Made by a program: the position numbers and the translations under genes | Origin: Gymnodinialimonas phycosphaerae | GTDB taxonomy: Bacteria > Pseudomonadota > Alphaproteobacteria > Rhodobacterales > Rhodobacteraceae | Direction of reading: 5' to 3' | NCBI RefSeq assembly: GCF_019195455.1 | Contig: NZ_JAIMBW010000001.1 | Location: 3,066,001-3,130,000 of the forward strand | DNA: 64,000 bases | In this document: in pieces, positions 54,411 to 63,998 of the stretch | Layout: every line of letters begins with the position of its first letter | How positions within the stretch are numbered: position 1 is the stretch's first letter | The notes under the pieces: generated by a model | Seen by the model: the letters and a program-made list of their open reading frames with translations, nothing else | Told to the model about the DNA's origin: nothing | Databases searched by the model: none

Positions 54411-56174
54411 ATGACCGCCAACCGTCCAGACAAATCCAGATTGCCAAGCCGTCACGTGACCGAAGGGCCCGAGCGCGCGCCGCACCGGTCGTATTTCTAC
54501 GCCATGGATCTGACGCAGGAACAAATCGACCAACCCTTCGTGGGCGTCGCCACCTGCTGGAACGAGGCAGCCCCCTGTAACATCGCCCTGAACTGGCAGG
54601 CACAGTCGGTGAAAACCGGCGTGAAAGAGGCCGCAGGTACCCCGCGCGAGTTCACGACGATCACCGTGACAGACGGGATCGCGATGGGCCATGAGGGGAT
54701 GCGGTCCAGCCTCGCGTCACGCGACGCGATCACCGACACGGTCGAACTGACGATGCGCGGTCACTGTTACGACGCGTTGGTCGGCCTTGCGGGGTGCGAC
54801 AAGTCGCTGCCTGGCATGATGATGGCCATGGTGCGCCTGAACGTGCCGTCCGTCTTCATTTATGGCGGCACGATCCTGCCCGGCAAAGCCCCCGAAGGCG
54901 CGGATGTTCCCGCCGAGTTCGCCAACCGCGATCTGACCGTGCAGGACATGTTCGAGGCCGTCGGCAAGTTCCAATCCGGCCAGTTGAGCGAAGAGGCCTT
55001 GGCCATTCTTGAGCGCGTCGCCTGCCCCAGCGCCGGGGCTTGCGGCGGCCAGTTCACCGCCAACACCATGGCCTGCGTCAGTGAGGCGATTGGTCTGGCA
55101 CTGCTCAATTCCTCCGGCATGCCTGCACCCTATGAGGGGCGCAAGGCCTTTGGGGAAGCCTCGGGCCACGCCGTGATGAACCTGCTCAACAACAACATCC
55201 GCGCGCGTGACGTCGTGACCCGCAAGGCGCTGGAAAACGCTGCGCGCGTCGTGGCCTGCACCGGCGGGTCGACCAACGCGGGCCTGCACCTGCCCGCAAT
55301 CGCGCACGAGGCGGGGATCGACTTCGACCTCTTTGACGTCTGCGATATCTTCAAGGACACGCCCTACTTCGTCGACATGAAGCCCGGCGGGCAGTACGTG
55401 GCCAAGGACCTCTATGAGGCCGGTGGTGTGCCCGTGGTGATGAAGGAGCTTCTGAAAGAAGGCCTGTTGCATGGCGACGCGCTGACCGCTTCCGGTGAGA
55501 CGATGGAAGAAGCGCTCGACAAGATCCAGGGCGAACCCGATGGCCGCGTGATCCACACTGTCCAGAACCCGATCACCAAGACCGGGGGCGTCGTGGGCCT
55601 GAAGGGCAACCTCGCCGTGGAGGGCGCCATCGTGAAGGTCGCAGGCATGAGCGCAGAGCAACAGGTCTTCACCGGCCCCGCCCGCGTGTTCGAATGCGAA
55701 GAAGACGCCTTTGCCGCCGTCAAAGCGCGCGGCTACGAGGAAGGCGAAGTGATCGTGATCCGCAACGAAGGGCCCAAGGGCGGCCCCGGCATGCGCGAGA
55801 TGCTGGCGACAACCGCCGCCCTGTCCGGCCAGGGCATGGGCAAGAAAGTGGCACTGATCACCGATGGCCGCTTCTCGGGCGCGACACGGGGCTTCTGCGT
55901 GGGACACGTGGGGCCAGAGGCGGCCGTTGGCGGGCCGATCGGCCTGCTGGAGAACGGCGACATGATCACCATCAACGCGATTACCGGAGAGCTGTCCGTC
56001 GCCTTGACGGACGAGGAACTGGAGGCACGCCGCGCCAACTGGAAAGGCCCGCGTGAGACGATCTACGCCTCGGGCGCGCTGTGGAAATACGCGCAACTGG
56101 TGGGCGATGCCCGCTATGGCGCAGTGACACATCCGGGTGCGGCGAAGGAAAAGCACGTCTATGCGGATCTCTAG
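54411..56174 (+). CDS. ilvD: Dihydroxy-acid dehydratase
   Basis: Third common step of branched-chain amino acid synthesis. The 587-residue iron-sulfur enzyme shows the cluster Cys residues in [36 protein letters not shown] and [20 protein letters not shown], and the C-terminal [35 protein letters not shown]. The ATG at 54411 follows AGGGAG. Its last 14 bases overlap the next gene. IlvA, which feeds the isoleucine branch, is 4.5 kb downstream. Confidence 0.96.
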   Translation: MTANRPDKSRLPSRHVTEGPERAPHRSYFYAMDLTQEQIDQPFVGVATCWNEAAPCNIALNWQAQSVKTGVKEAAGTPREFTTITVTDGIAMGHEGMRSSLASRDAITDTVELTMRGHCYDALVGLAGCDKSLPGMMMAMVRLNVPSVFIYGGTILPGKAPEGADVPAEFANRDLTVQDMFEAVGKFQSGQLSEEALAILERVACPSAGACGGQFTANTMACVSEAIGLALLNSSGMPAPYEGRKAFGEASGHAVMNLLNNNIRARDVVTRKALENAARVVACTGGSTNAGLHLPAIAHEAGIDFDLFDVCDIFKDTPYFVDMKPGGQYVAKDLYEAGGVPVVMKELLKEGLLHGDALTASGETMEEALDKIQGEPDGRVIHTVQNPITKTGGVVGLKGNLAVEGAIVKVAGMSAEQQVFTGPARVFECEEDAFAAVKARGYEEGEVIVIRNEGPKGGPGMREMLATTAALSGQGMGKKVALITDGRFSGATRGFCVGHVGPEAAVGGPIGLLENGDMITINAITGELSVALTDEELEARRANWKGPRETIYASGALWKYAQLVGDARYGAVTHPGAAKEKHVYADL

Positions 56175-56862
56175 GCTGCTCAGCCCGCTGGTCGCATTGG
56201 CGCTGGCGGGCTGTGTCGGAGGGTTGAGCGGCGGCGACGACGCGCCCCGCCGCGTGCAGGTGACGTCTGACGCCGTGACGATCACCGGGCCGTCCGGGTT
56301 CTGCGTGGACCCGACGGCAACCCGGAATTCGGACGATACGGGCTTCGTGCTTCTTGGCAACTGCGCCGCGATCTCGGGCCGGGCGCGGGCCGGGCAGCCC
56401 GATGTGCCTGCGGTGCTGACGGCAGCGGTCTCTGCGCCATCGGCGGGCGCGAGACTGACCGAAAACCTCGACGCCCTCGACGCTTTCTTCCGGTCCGAGA
56501 ACGGACGCGCGCTGTTAAGCCGCTCTGGCGATGCGGGGTCCGTCCAGATCCTCGATACCCGCACGCAATCGGGCATGTTCCTGCTGCACGCCCGCGACAC
56601 CAGCGCCAGAGAGGTGGTCGGCGTCGCCAGTGACTATTGGCGTGCCTACATGGATATCGGACAGCGGCTGGCCACCCTGTCGGTTCTGGCGCTGGAAGAC
56701 GCGCAGGTCAGTGACGCAGCGGCACTTGCCACGCTGACGCAGTTTGCCAACGCCGTGCAGGGCGCCAATCCCGCCATAGGCGCGGCAGACCTGCCACAGG
56801 GCGTTAACGAAGCGTTAACACCCCCCTTCCGTGGCGGACTGTTTCAGCGGATATTCCAGTAA
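56161..56862 (+). CDS. Putative lipoprotein
   Basis: A 233-residue protein with a lipoprotein signal peptide ([20 protein letters not shown], lipobox LAGC at about residue 18). The mature part ([60 protein letters not shown]) has two Cys and ends with a hydrophobic [11 protein letters not shown]. No named family is recognised. It starts inside the ilvD 3' end in another frame, an overlap of 14 bases, so it is likely co-expressed with ilvD. Confidence 0.75.
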   Translation: MRISRLLSPLVALALAGCVGGLSGGDDAPRRVQVTSDAVTITGPSGFCVDPTATRNSDDTGFVLLGNCAAISGRARAGQPDVPAVLTAAVSAPSAGARLTENLDALDAFFRSENGRALLSRSGDAGSVQILDTRTQSGMFLLHARDTSAREVVGVASDYWRAYMDIGQRLATLSVLALEDAQVSDAAALATLTQFANAVQGANPAIGAADLPQGVNEALTPPFRGGLFQRIFQ

Positions 56863-56928
56863 CCGATTGCCAGGAGACATCTGCTATAAGGGTGCCAAGG
56901 CGCGGTTCGAGTGCGAAGGGCATCAATT

Positions 56929-57702
56929 ATGGGTCAGGAATTTCCTGGGATATTCGGTGGGTTTGGCCTCGGGCAGACCCTGAAGCGCTGGCAACGGGCG
57001 TTGCGGGCCCCGGAAGTCCTGTCCTCGGCTGACCTGAAACGCATCAACGGCGACATCCGCAGCATGCGCGACCGGCTGGATACGATGGCTGCGCAATCGC
57101 GTTCCGCCCTATTGGCGCGCTCGGCCGGGTCCGATGGGATCGACCGCCCTGACCAATGCGATTGGGCCACCCGCCCCGCCCCGTGGCGCGAAGAGATGCG
57201 CCCACGTGGTATGGTGGGATTGAGTTCTCCACAACCGCTGCCCGGCGGTGCCACTGTTTTCCACGACGCCAATCACACCGAGATGAGCCTGCGCCAGGAA
57301 ACCGCGCCGCACTGGGTGCAAGGGGCACAGTTTGGGCTGGTGCTTGAAGTGTACCGCTCAGACGGGTCCTTCGTATCCTTCGTCCAGGACCTTGCGCCCG
57401 AAGCGCTGGCGGGCCTGACCCGCAACCATTTCATCACCGTGAACCTCGTGGCGGACCGCGAGCAACCTGTAGAAATCTATGCCCGACTTAACATCCAGCA
57501 TGGTCCCAACGTCGAACAGATGGTGCGGCAGGTAGATTTTGAAGGCACCAAGGGGCAAGCGGAATTCGACCTCGCCTATACCAAGATCAATGAAAAACGG
57601 CTGGAAAAGGCTTGGCTGGACCTGATTCTGGAAGGCCCGAAAATGACCCGGATCGCGCTCTGGGACATGGTTGTGCTCCGTGCGCCCCGGGCGGATTTTT
57701 GA
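56929..57702 (+). CDS. DUF6478 family protein
   Basis: A 257-residue soluble protein. The segments CDWATRPAPWREEMRPRGMV, FHDANHTEMSLRQETAP, LEVYRSDGSFVSFVQDLAPE, EIYARLNIQHGPNVEQMVRQ and AYTKINEKRLEKAWLDLILE match the Rhodobacterales DUF6478 family; its function is unknown. An N-terminal amphipathic part precedes the domain. The ATG at 56929 follows GAAGGGCATCAATT. It lies 66 bp after the lipoprotein gene and 7 bp before the next ORF. Confidence 0.78.
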   Translation: MGQEFPGIFGGFGLGQTLKRWQRALRAPEVLSSADLKRINGDIRSMRDRLDTMAAQSRSALLARSAGSDGIDRPDQCDWATRPAPWREEMRPRGMVGLSSPQPLPGGATVFHDANHTEMSLRQETAPHWVQGAQFGLVLEVYRSDGSFVSFVQDLAPEALAGLTRNHFITVNLVADREQPVEIYARLNIQHGPNVEQMVRQVDFEGTKGQAEFDLAYTKINEKRLEKAWLDLILEGPKMTRIALWDMVVLRAPRADF

Positions 57703-57709
57703 AGGATAG

Positions 57710-58084
57710 ATGATGGCAGAAGCATTGGTGCGCACGACACTTCAGGCAGGCCGCTATGAAGGCGTGCTGACAGGGGCCGGACAGACCGAGATCGAGGCGC
57801 TGCACAAAGGACGCATCGTCGGCGTGGCGCAGGTCACGAAACATCCCGATGAACCCGGTGCGATGAATGTGACGCTGGATTTGCCCGCCGATGTCTTGAG
57901 CGATGGGGTTCAAGTGGTCGGGCTGCGGTCCACTGCGACGGGCGACGTTCTGGACCGCGTCACACTGATGGCGGGCACCGCTCTGGATGAGGACATCCGG
58001 GGCGAGTTGACGCTGTTGCGGGAAGAGCTGGAGATGCTCAAACGCGCTTTCCGCCGCCATTGTGCCGATACCGGCGAAGACTGA
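57710..58084 (+). CDS. Hypothetical protein linked to DUF6478
   Basis: A 124-residue protein, beta-rich at the start (LVRTTLQAGRYEGVLTGAGQ, VAQVTKHPDEPGAMNVTLDL) and ending in a helical, coiled-coil-like segment (LDEDIRGELTLLREELEMLK, RAFRRHCADTGED). No family is recognised. Two ATGs lie in tandem (57710, 57713) with GAAGGAT just upstream. The close spacing to the DUF6478 gene suggests a joint role. It may bind the neighbouring protein through the helical tail, which is speculation. Confidence 0.65.
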   Translation: MMAEALVRTTLQAGRYEGVLTGAGQTEIEALHKGRIVGVAQVTKHPDEPGAMNVTLDLPADVLSDGVQVVGLRSTATGDVLDRVTLMAGTALDEDIRGELTLLREELEMLKRAFRRHCADTGED

Positions 58085-58523
58085 CGCCCTGGATTTCTGT
58101 TCCGAAGGAGCGCCGTTGGCGCGTTCCTGTCTTCATATGCGAGAGGGCCAACCACGTCGGCGCCTCCACAGAAGGCGCTCTTCCCTGGCATGTTCTTGGA
58201 ACAAAGATGCCGTCGGAGCCGCGCGAGGGTCATCCTCCGCTCCTATCCCATAGGGCTTCGCGAGCAGAGGATGCGCCATCTTCGTTCACGGTCATCGCCA
58301 TGCCTAGCTGTTCCGCATGACGAGCCTAACTCTGTTTGGTTAATGGCAGGTGAAGGGCATCTTTGTTCCCTGAAAATGCAAACCCGCGCCCAACACACTG
58401 CCCAAGCATCCGAAAAGCATCCCCTACGCCCGCCACGGGCACCCGCACGAGCCTCCCCCATAAGGGGGAGGTGAGAAGAAAAGAATGCGCCCTTGGGCGC
58501 TCCTTTACATCAGATCGCAGAAG
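58085..58523. other. 439-base convergent intergenic region
   Basis: It separates the plus-strand ilvD group from minus-strand argG. No ORF with coding character and no repeat shared with other parts of the window was found. Two hairpins near the argG end are listed separately; the remaining 360 bases show nothing recognisable. Confidence 0.5.
58452..58500 (-). terminator. Double hairpin terminating argG
   Basis: Next to the argG stop, GCGCCC-TT-GGGCGC (58487-58500) is followed on the minus strand by ATTCTTTTCTT, a usable terminator. Beyond it, CCTCCCCC-ATAA-GGGGGAGG (58452-58471) forms a second perfect stem that could also stop plus-strand transcripts. Confidence 0.75.
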
Positions 58524-59744
58524 TCAGGCCTTGAACTTGCGGTTGCGGGCGGCCAGCAGCTTCAGGCGCAGGGCATTCAATTGAATGAAACCCTGGGCGT
58601 CGGTCTGATCGTAGGCGCCCATGTCTTCCTCGAACGTCACATGCGCCTCGGAATAGAGCGAGTGATCGGACCAGCGGGCCACCGTGCGGGCGGCACCCTT
58701 GTAGAGTTTCAGGCGCACCGTTCCCGTCACATGTTCCTGGCTCTTGTCAATCAACGCTTGCATCATCTCGCGCTCGGGCGAGAACCAGAAGCCGTTGTAG
58801 ATCAGCTCTGCATAGCGCGGCATGATGCTGTCTTTCAGGTGGCCGGACGCCCCGTCCAGCGTGATCTGCTCGATCCCGCGGTGCGCCTCCAGAAGGATCG
58901 TGCCGCCGGGTGTCTCGTAGATGCCGCGGGACTTCATGCCGACAAACCGGTTCTCCACCAGGTCAAGGATGCCAATGCCGTGCTTGCCGCCCAAACGGTT
59001 CAACTCGGTCAGGATCGTGGCGGGGCTCATCGCTTCGCCGTTGATCGCCACCGCGTCGCCCTTCTCGAAGGTGATTTCCACCATCTCGGGCGTATCGGGC
59101 GCGTCTTCCGGCCGGGTGATGCGTTGCAGGATGTGATCGGGCGCTTCCTCGGCCGGATCCTCCAGCATCTTGCCCTCGGAAGAGGTGTGCAAAAGGTTCG
59201 CGTCAACACTGAACGGCGCTTCACCGCGCTTGTCCTTGGCGATCGGGATCTGATGCATCTCGGCAAATTCGATCAGCTTGGTGCGCGATCCCAGATCCCA
59301 TTCCCGCCACGGAGCGATCACCTTGATCTCGGGGTTCAGGGAATAGGCGCACAACTCGAACCGGACCTGATCGTTGCCCTTGCCCGTCGCGCCGTGTGAC
59401 ACGGCATCGGCGCCGGTTTCCTCGGCAATCTCCACCAGACGCTTGGAGATCAGGGGCCGCGCAATCGAGGTGCCCAGAAGGTACAGCCCCTCGTAAAGCG
59501 CATTGGCGCGGAACATCGGGAAAACAAAGTCACGCACGAATTCCTCGCGCAGGTCCTCGATGTAGATGTCTGAAGCACCCATCATCTCGGCCTTCTTGCG
59601 CGCTGGCTCCAGCTCTTCCCCCTGGCCCAGATCGGCGGTGAAGGTCACAACCTCGCAGCCGTACTCCGTCTGCAGCCATTTCAGGATGATCGAGGTATCG
59701 AGGCCGCCGGAATACGCGAGCACAACCTTCTTTGGGGCAGACAT
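58524..59744 (-). CDS. argG: Argininosuccinate synthase
   Basis: Joins citrulline and aspartate with ATP in arginine synthesis. The 406-residue enzyme has the PP-loop [78 protein letters not shown] and [20 protein letters not shown]. Start [18 protein letters not shown], with a GGAG site. It stands alone, ended by a double hairpin. Confidence 0.97.
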   Translation of the reverse strand: MSAPKKVVLAYSGGLDTSIILKWLQTEYGCEVVTFTADLGQGEELEPARKKAEMMGASDIYIEDLREEFVRDFVFPMFRANALYEGLYLLGTSIARPLISKRLVEIAEETGADAVSHGATGKGNDQVRFELCAYSLNPEIKVIAPWREWDLGSRTKLIEFAEMHQIPIAKDKRGEAPFSVDANLLHTSSEGKMLEDPAEEAPDHILQRITRPEDAPDTPEMVEITFEKGDAVAINGEAMSPATILTELNRLGGKHGIGILDLVENRFVGMKSRGIYETPGGTILLEAHRGIEQITLDGASGHLKDSIMPRYAELIYNGFWFSPEREMMQALIDKSQEHVTGTVRLKLYKGAARTVARWSDHSLYSEAHVTFEEDMGAYDQTDAQGFIQLNALRLKLLAARNRKFKA

Positions 59745-59824
59745 GGGGGAAACTCCGTGGTGAGTGGTTGACCGCCGCCGCGATACCGGGTTTTCAAGGG
59801 GCTAGCAAGCAAGTGGAGCGGCCC

Positions 59825-60640
59825 ATGGACTACGGATACCAACTGCTCAGACACGTGGTCATACAGGTCTTCGGCAATCTGGGCCCGGCAGCCCGCATTA
59901 CGCTGGTGCTATTGGCGGTGCCGCTGGTGATCGTACTGGTCACAAACCCCGGCTTGCTGACGGGCGACTCCTTCCTGATTGACGCGGAAACGGGTCAGGC
60001 AAGCTTTTCGGTCCTTGGGGTCTGGGGGCTTGTCCTTGGGCTGATTGCGGGCCTCGTGTGTTGGTTATGGGCGGCGGTCGCTTGGCATCGGTTCGTACTG
60101 CTGGAGGAATACCCCTCTGGCCTGTTTCCGAACTGGCGCGGGTCCAACATCGCCAACTACTTCGGCAATGCGATCCTGATCGGTTTGATCATGTCCGGCG
60201 CGGGCTTCGGCATTGCGATCGTGATCGGGATCATCGTGGCGGTACTTCAAAGTCCGGCGGTGGCCATCGCCCTAGGCGTCGGCCTGATCTTCGGCCTCTC
60301 CTGGATCGCCACGCGGATTGGCTTGATCCTTCCCGCGGCGGCGATCGGCGAGACCTTGGGCATCGGCGAAAGCTGGCGGGCCACGGCACCCGTGTCGGGG
60401 CAGATCGTCCTGCCGATCATCGTCATTGCCCTGGCCTCGACCATTCTGAACCAAGGCATCATCGCCGCGTTTGGCACGGCGATCCCGATCGAGACTCCGT
60501 TCGGGACACAGCAACAGGTGACGCTGTCGATGGTGGGCGTGGTGCTTAGCATCGCCGTGGGTTGGGTGCAGATGCTGGTAAACCTCGCGTTGATGACCAC
60601 GCTATACGGCAACCTGATTGAAGGACGTCAGTTGAACTGA
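59825..60640 (+). CDS. Multi-spanning membrane protein of unknown function
   Basis: A 271-residue protein with about six hydrophobic segments (TLVLLAVPLVIVLVTNPGLL, VWGLVLGLIAGLVCWLWAAV, ILIGLIMSGAGFGIAIVIGI, VAIALGVGLIFGLSWIATRI, a long C-terminal pair) and a conserved-looking AWHRFVLLEEYPSGLFPNWR between helices. Similar sequences are common in Rhodobacterales as uncharacterised membrane proteins. The ATG at 59825 gives MDYGYQLLRHVVIQVFGNLG. It lies 38 bp before ilvA and may be co-transcribed with it. Confidence 0.75.
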   Translation: MDYGYQLLRHVVIQVFGNLGPAARITLVLLAVPLVIVLVTNPGLLTGDSFLIDAETGQASFSVLGVWGLVLGLIAGLVCWLWAAVAWHRFVLLEEYPSGLFPNWRGSNIANYFGNAILIGLIMSGAGFGIAIVIGIIVAVLQSPAVAIALGVGLIFGLSWIATRIGLILPAAAIGETLGIGESWRATAPVSGQIVLPIIVIALASTILNQGIIAAFGTAIPIETPFGTQQQVTLSMVGVVLSIAVGWVQMLVNLALMTTLYGNLIEGRQLN

Positions 60641-60678
60641 GGCTGGACTCAGGGGCCACAAGCGGCCAATCCAGTGCC

Positions 60679-61926
60679 ATGACTGATTTTGCCACCGCCG
60701 CCCGTGCCACGACCGCCGCCCTGCGCGACCTGTTTCCCGCGACGCCGCTGCTCAAGAACGCTTACCTGAGCGAGCGTTTCGGGGCCGATATCTGGCTCAA
60801 GCGGGAAGATCTGTCGCCGGTTCGCTCGTACAAGCTGCGCGGCGCGTTCAACGCCATGCGCAAGGTCCGCGCAGAGAAGCCCGATCAGATGGATTTCGTC
60901 TGCGCATCGGCCGGCAATCACGCCCAGGGCGTGGCCTTCGTCTGTGCCCATTTCGGCGTGCGCGGGCGCATCTACATGCCGGTGACGACGCCCGATCAGA
61001 AGATCCTGAAGACGCGGACCTTTGGTGGAGACGCGGTCGAGATCGTGCTGGAAGGCGACTTCTTTGATGAAACGCAAGCCGCTGCAAAGGCCTATTGTGC
61101 TGAGGTCGGCGCGCATTTCCTGTCGCCATTCGATGATCCCGACGTGATCGAGGGGCAAGCTTCCGTCGCGGTGGAGATGCTGGACCAGCTTGGCCGGGCG
61201 CCGGATCATCTGGTGCTGCCGGTGGGCGGCGGCGGGTTGTCATCCGGCATGCTCTCGTATCTGCGAGAGGTCGGCGCCACCACCCACGTGACGCTGGTGG
61301 AACCTGCGGGCGGCCCCAGCCTGACCGCGTCGTTGAAGATCGGCGCGCCGCAGACGATCGAGATTACCGATACCTTCGTGGATGGCGCGGCTGTCGCCCG
61401 CATCGGCGACCGCAACTTCGAGATTCTGCGCAACGTCAGCGCGCGTGACGTGCGGATCATCCCCGAGAACCGCATTTGCGTGACAATCCAGGAGATGCTG
61501 AACCTTGAAGGGATCGTATTGGAGCCTGCGGGGGCGCTGTCGATCACTGCGCTGGATGACATTCGCGATCAGATCGCGGGCAAGACCGTGGTCTGCGTGA
61601 CATCGGGCGGGAACTTCGACTTCGAACGTCTGCCTGAGGTGAAGGAAAGGGCCCAGAAGTGGCAAGGGTTGAAGAAGTACTTCATCCTCCGCCTGCCCCA
61701 ACGCCCCGGCGCGCTGCGTGATTTCCTCGATCTGTTGGGCGAAGACGATAACATCACCCGGTTCGAATACCTCAAGAAGAATTCGCGCAACTTCGGGTCG
61801 GTGCTGATCGGGATCGAATCGCACCGGGCAGACAACTTTCCGCAGTTGGAAGAACGTGTCGCGTCACGCGGCTTTGGCTTCCGCGATATCACTGATGATC
61901 AGATTTTGGCCGATTTCCTGATCTAG
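60679..61926 (+). CDS. ilvA: Threonine ammonia-lyase
   Basis: Deaminates threonine to 2-oxobutanoate, the first isoleucine step. The 415-residue PLP enzyme shows WLKREDLSPVRSYKLRGAFN (cofactor Lys in SYKLRGA), CASAGNHAQGVAFVCAHFGV, LVLPVGGGGLSSGMLSYLRE and a short C-terminal ACT-like domain (KYFILRLPQRPGALRDFLDL, ITRFEYLKKNSRNFGSVLIG). That single ACT-like domain marks the short IlvA type. It converges with the Hpt gene by 4 bp. IlvD lies in the same window. Confidence 0.95.
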   Translation: MTDFATAARATTAALRDLFPATPLLKNAYLSERFGADIWLKREDLSPVRSYKLRGAFNAMRKVRAEKPDQMDFVCASAGNHAQGVAFVCAHFGVRGRIYMPVTTPDQKILKTRTFGGDAVEIVLEGDFFDETQAAAKAYCAEVGAHFLSPFDDPDVIEGQASVAVEMLDQLGRAPDHLVLPVGGGGLSSGMLSYLREVGATTHVTLVEPAGGPSLTASLKIGAPQTIEITDTFVDGAAVARIGDRNFEILRNVSARDVRIIPENRICVTIQEMLNLEGIVLEPAGALSITALDDIRDQIAGKTVVCVTSGGNFDFERLPEVKERAQKWQGLKKYFILRLPQRPGALRDFLDLLGEDDNITRFEYLKKNSRNFGSVLIGIESHRADNFPQLEERVASRGFGFRDITDDQILADFLI

Positions 61927-62243
61927 GCCGCCAGTTCCGGCACACGGGGCGCAACCTCATCCAGGGCGGCCATGAAAGCGGCGCTGACCGCGGCGACATC
62001 GGGGACGTTGCTGGCATTGCATGCCTCTTCCGCAGTGGCGCAGGCCGCAACCAGTGTCACGAAGCCAAGGTTGGCCGCAGAACCGCGCAGGAAATGGAAA
62101 TCCGCCGAGGTCGCCGTGTCCGGAGAAAGTTTCTCCAGCGTTTCCTGAAGTTCGGCCACGAACAGCATCGCCACGTCGGCGAAATCCTCTTCGCCGATGT
62201 CCGTCCGCAATTCGTTCAAGCGATCCCAATCCACGTGATCCAT
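61923..62243 (-). CDS. Histidine phosphotransfer (Hpt) domain protein
   Basis: A 106-residue stand-alone Hpt domain. The phosphoacceptor motif is FHFLRGSAANLGFVTLVAAC (canonical H-x-[KR]-G-[SA]-[SA]-x-x-x-G), inside a four-helix pattern beginning DHVDWDRLNELRTDIGEEDF. The start at 62243 is preferred over 62264 because GGAGG lies 6-7 bases upstream. It is divergent from a REC-PP2C protein, and could pass phosphate to or from its receiver domain. The partner kinase is not in the window. Confidence 0.85.
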   Translation of the reverse strand: MDHVDWDRLNELRTDIGEEDFADVAMLFVAELQETLEKLSPDTATSADFHFLRGSAANLGFVTLVAACATAEEACNASNVPDVAAVSAAFMAALDEVAPRVPELAA

Positions 62244-62394
62244 GCTTAACCTCCGTTTATCCATCCCGCCAAAGGTAGCTCTGCAATTCTTAACAATTCG
62301 GTGGGGTGCGTCGGGAAGTCCGTTCTAATTGTTCCATTCACGGCCCGTTAAAGAGAAAGGCCCATGGTGACGACGAATCAGACTGAGGAAAACC

Positions 62395-63672
62395 ATGGGG
62401 GCAGCATTTCCCATCGAGACCACGGATCCACATCCCGATGCCCTGACGGTCCTTGTGCTGGATGACAGCCCGGCGCAACGCAACATGGTCTGCGCACTGC
62501 TGCGGCGTTGGGGGCACACGGCGATCTCTACCGGCGACCCGGTGAAGGCGCTGACACTTGCGCGTGACCCTGCGATATCGCTGATTCTGTGTGACTGGAT
62601 GATGCCCGAGATGACAGGGCCCGAATTTTGCCGTTGCCTGCGCGCGGAAGTGACCGAAACCTACCCCTATGTCATGCTGCTGACCTCCAACAACGAACGC
62701 AGCGCCGTGGCCGAAGGGCTTGCGGCGGGGGCAGATGATTTCCTCAACAAACCCGTGCGCCCGCCCGAACTGCAAGCGCGCATGAACGCCGGCGCCCGGA
62801 TCGTCGCCATGCAACAGGAGTTGCGCAAGAAGAACGGGCTACTGGAAACAACGCTGGACGAACTGCAACTGCTCTACACTGCGATCGACCGCGATCTGGA
62901 CGAGGCGCGGCGCCTGCAAATGGCGCTGTTGCAAGATGCCCATCGCCCCTTCAACGGCGCGCGGGTGTCTTTGCTTCTGGAGGCAAGCGGCCATGTTGGC
63001 GGCGACATGGTGGGCTATTTCAACGTGACTCAGGATGTCATCGGGCTGTTCAGCATCGATGTGTCCGGGCACGGGGTGGCCTCGGCCATGCTGGCCGCGC
63101 GAATTGCCGGAATGCTGTCAGAGGCGTCGCCGGATCAGAACATCTCGCTGATACGGACGATAGACGGGACGCTCTGCGATTTGCCGCCTGATGTGGCGGC
63201 GGGTCGGATGAATGAACTGATGTTGAAAGAGGTACAGACCGATCGTTATTTCACCATCTGCATCGCTTTCGCGAACCTGCAAACTGGGGTTGTACGTATG
63301 GTACAGGCGGGGCACCCGCACCCCATGATCCTGCGCACCGACGGCCACGTGGACATGATCGGCGATGGCGGCCCGCCCGTGGGCCTGCTGCCTGAAATGC
63401 CTTTCACCTCGTTCGAGGTGCAATTGCATCCCGGGGATCGTCTGCTGCTTTATTCCGACGGGTTGACCGAATGCCCGGACCCCTCGGGGGAGATGCTGGA
63501 CGACGACGGGTTGATCGCCTTGATGGGGCAGCACCGCGACACGGATGGACCCGCCTTCCTGACGGCCCTGCGCAACGGGTTGGTGGATTTCGCCGGTCAC
63601 GAAGAATTCCCCGATGACCTTTCGGCCCTGCTGCTCAGCTTCGATGGACGCGGTCAGGCACCCGCCAGGTAG
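62395..63672 (+). CDS. Response regulator with PP2C (SpoIIE-type) phosphatase
   Basis: A 425-residue signalling protein. The receiver domain spans about residues 18-135 (VLVLDDSPAQRNMVCALLRR, phospho-Asp in LILCDWMMPEMTG, LTSNNERSAVAEGLAAGADD, FLNKP). A coiled-coil linker (QQELRKKNGLLETTLDELQL) leads to a PPM phosphatase (SGHVGGDMVGYF, FSIDVSGHGVASAMLAARIA, VQAGHPHPMILRTDG, LLYSDGLTECPD). This RsbU/RssB-like design usually controls an anti-sigma antagonist, but no STAS or anti-sigma gene is visible in the window. It is divergent from the Hpt gene. Confidence 0.92.
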   Translation: MGAAFPIETTDPHPDALTVLVLDDSPAQRNMVCALLRRWGHTAISTGDPVKALTLARDPAISLILCDWMMPEMTGPEFCRCLRAEVTETYPYVMLLTSNNERSAVAEGLAAGADDFLNKPVRPPELQARMNAGARIVAMQQELRKKNGLLETTLDELQLLYTAIDRDLDEARRLQMALLQDAHRPFNGARVSLLLEASGHVGGDMVGYFNVTQDVIGLFSIDVSGHGVASAMLAARIAGMLSEASPDQNISLIRTIDGTLCDLPPDVAAGRMNELMLKEVQTDRYFTICIAFANLQTGVVRMVQAGHPHPMILRTDGHVDMIGDGGPPVGLLPEMPFTSFEVQLHPGDRLLLYSDGLTECPDPSGEMLDDDGLIALMGQHRDTDGPAFLTALRNGLVDFAGHEEFPDDLSALLLSFDGRGQAPAR

Positions 63673-63998
63673 CGCGCGACAAAGTGACGGTCGCCTGCAA
63701 CAGCAAGCTTTTCCAACGCCACGTCCCACGGCAGGAACACCGCCGTGTGCCCGGGCTCGGTCGGGGCAGACCAGCGTCGTCCAAGGCGTGCCGCATAGAT
63801 GTGGCATTGCTTGTGCGCGTAGCGGCCATAATCGGGCATGAAGGTATAGCGATGGCACATGCCAAGCCGACGCAGCGAATGGATGCGGTGGCCGGTTTCC
63901 TCCATCACCTCGCGATGAAGCGCGGCAAGGGGCTGCTCTCCGGGGTCGATGCCGCCGCCGGGCAGTTGCAGTTCCGGGTAAGGCGCCTCCTGGAAGCT
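63654..63998 (-). CDS. Nudix hydrolase (5' end cut by window edge)
   Basis: The open frame runs off the right end. The Nudix box is complete: GGGIDPGEQPLAALHREVME and EETGH (G-x5-E-x7-R-E-U-x-E-E-x-G-U), preceded by LQLPGG. The C-terminal part (RYTFMPDYGRYAHKQCHIYA, EPGHTAVFLPWDVALEKLAV) resembles NUDIX proteins acting on nucleoside diphosphates, but the substrate cannot be read. It overlaps the convergent phosphatase gene by 19 bp. The N-terminus is outside the window. Confidence 0.88.
   Translation of the reverse strand, partial: SFQEAPYPELQLPGGGIDPGEQPLAALHREVMEETGHRIHSLRRLGMCHRYTFMPDYGRYAHKQCHIYAARLGRRWSAPTEPGHTAVFLPWDVALEKLAVAGDRHFVARYLAGA

Noticed and set aside
54717..56600. Minus-strand ORF of 627 codons opposite ilvD
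   Set aside because: Shadow of ilvD; sequence is low-complexity and without family.
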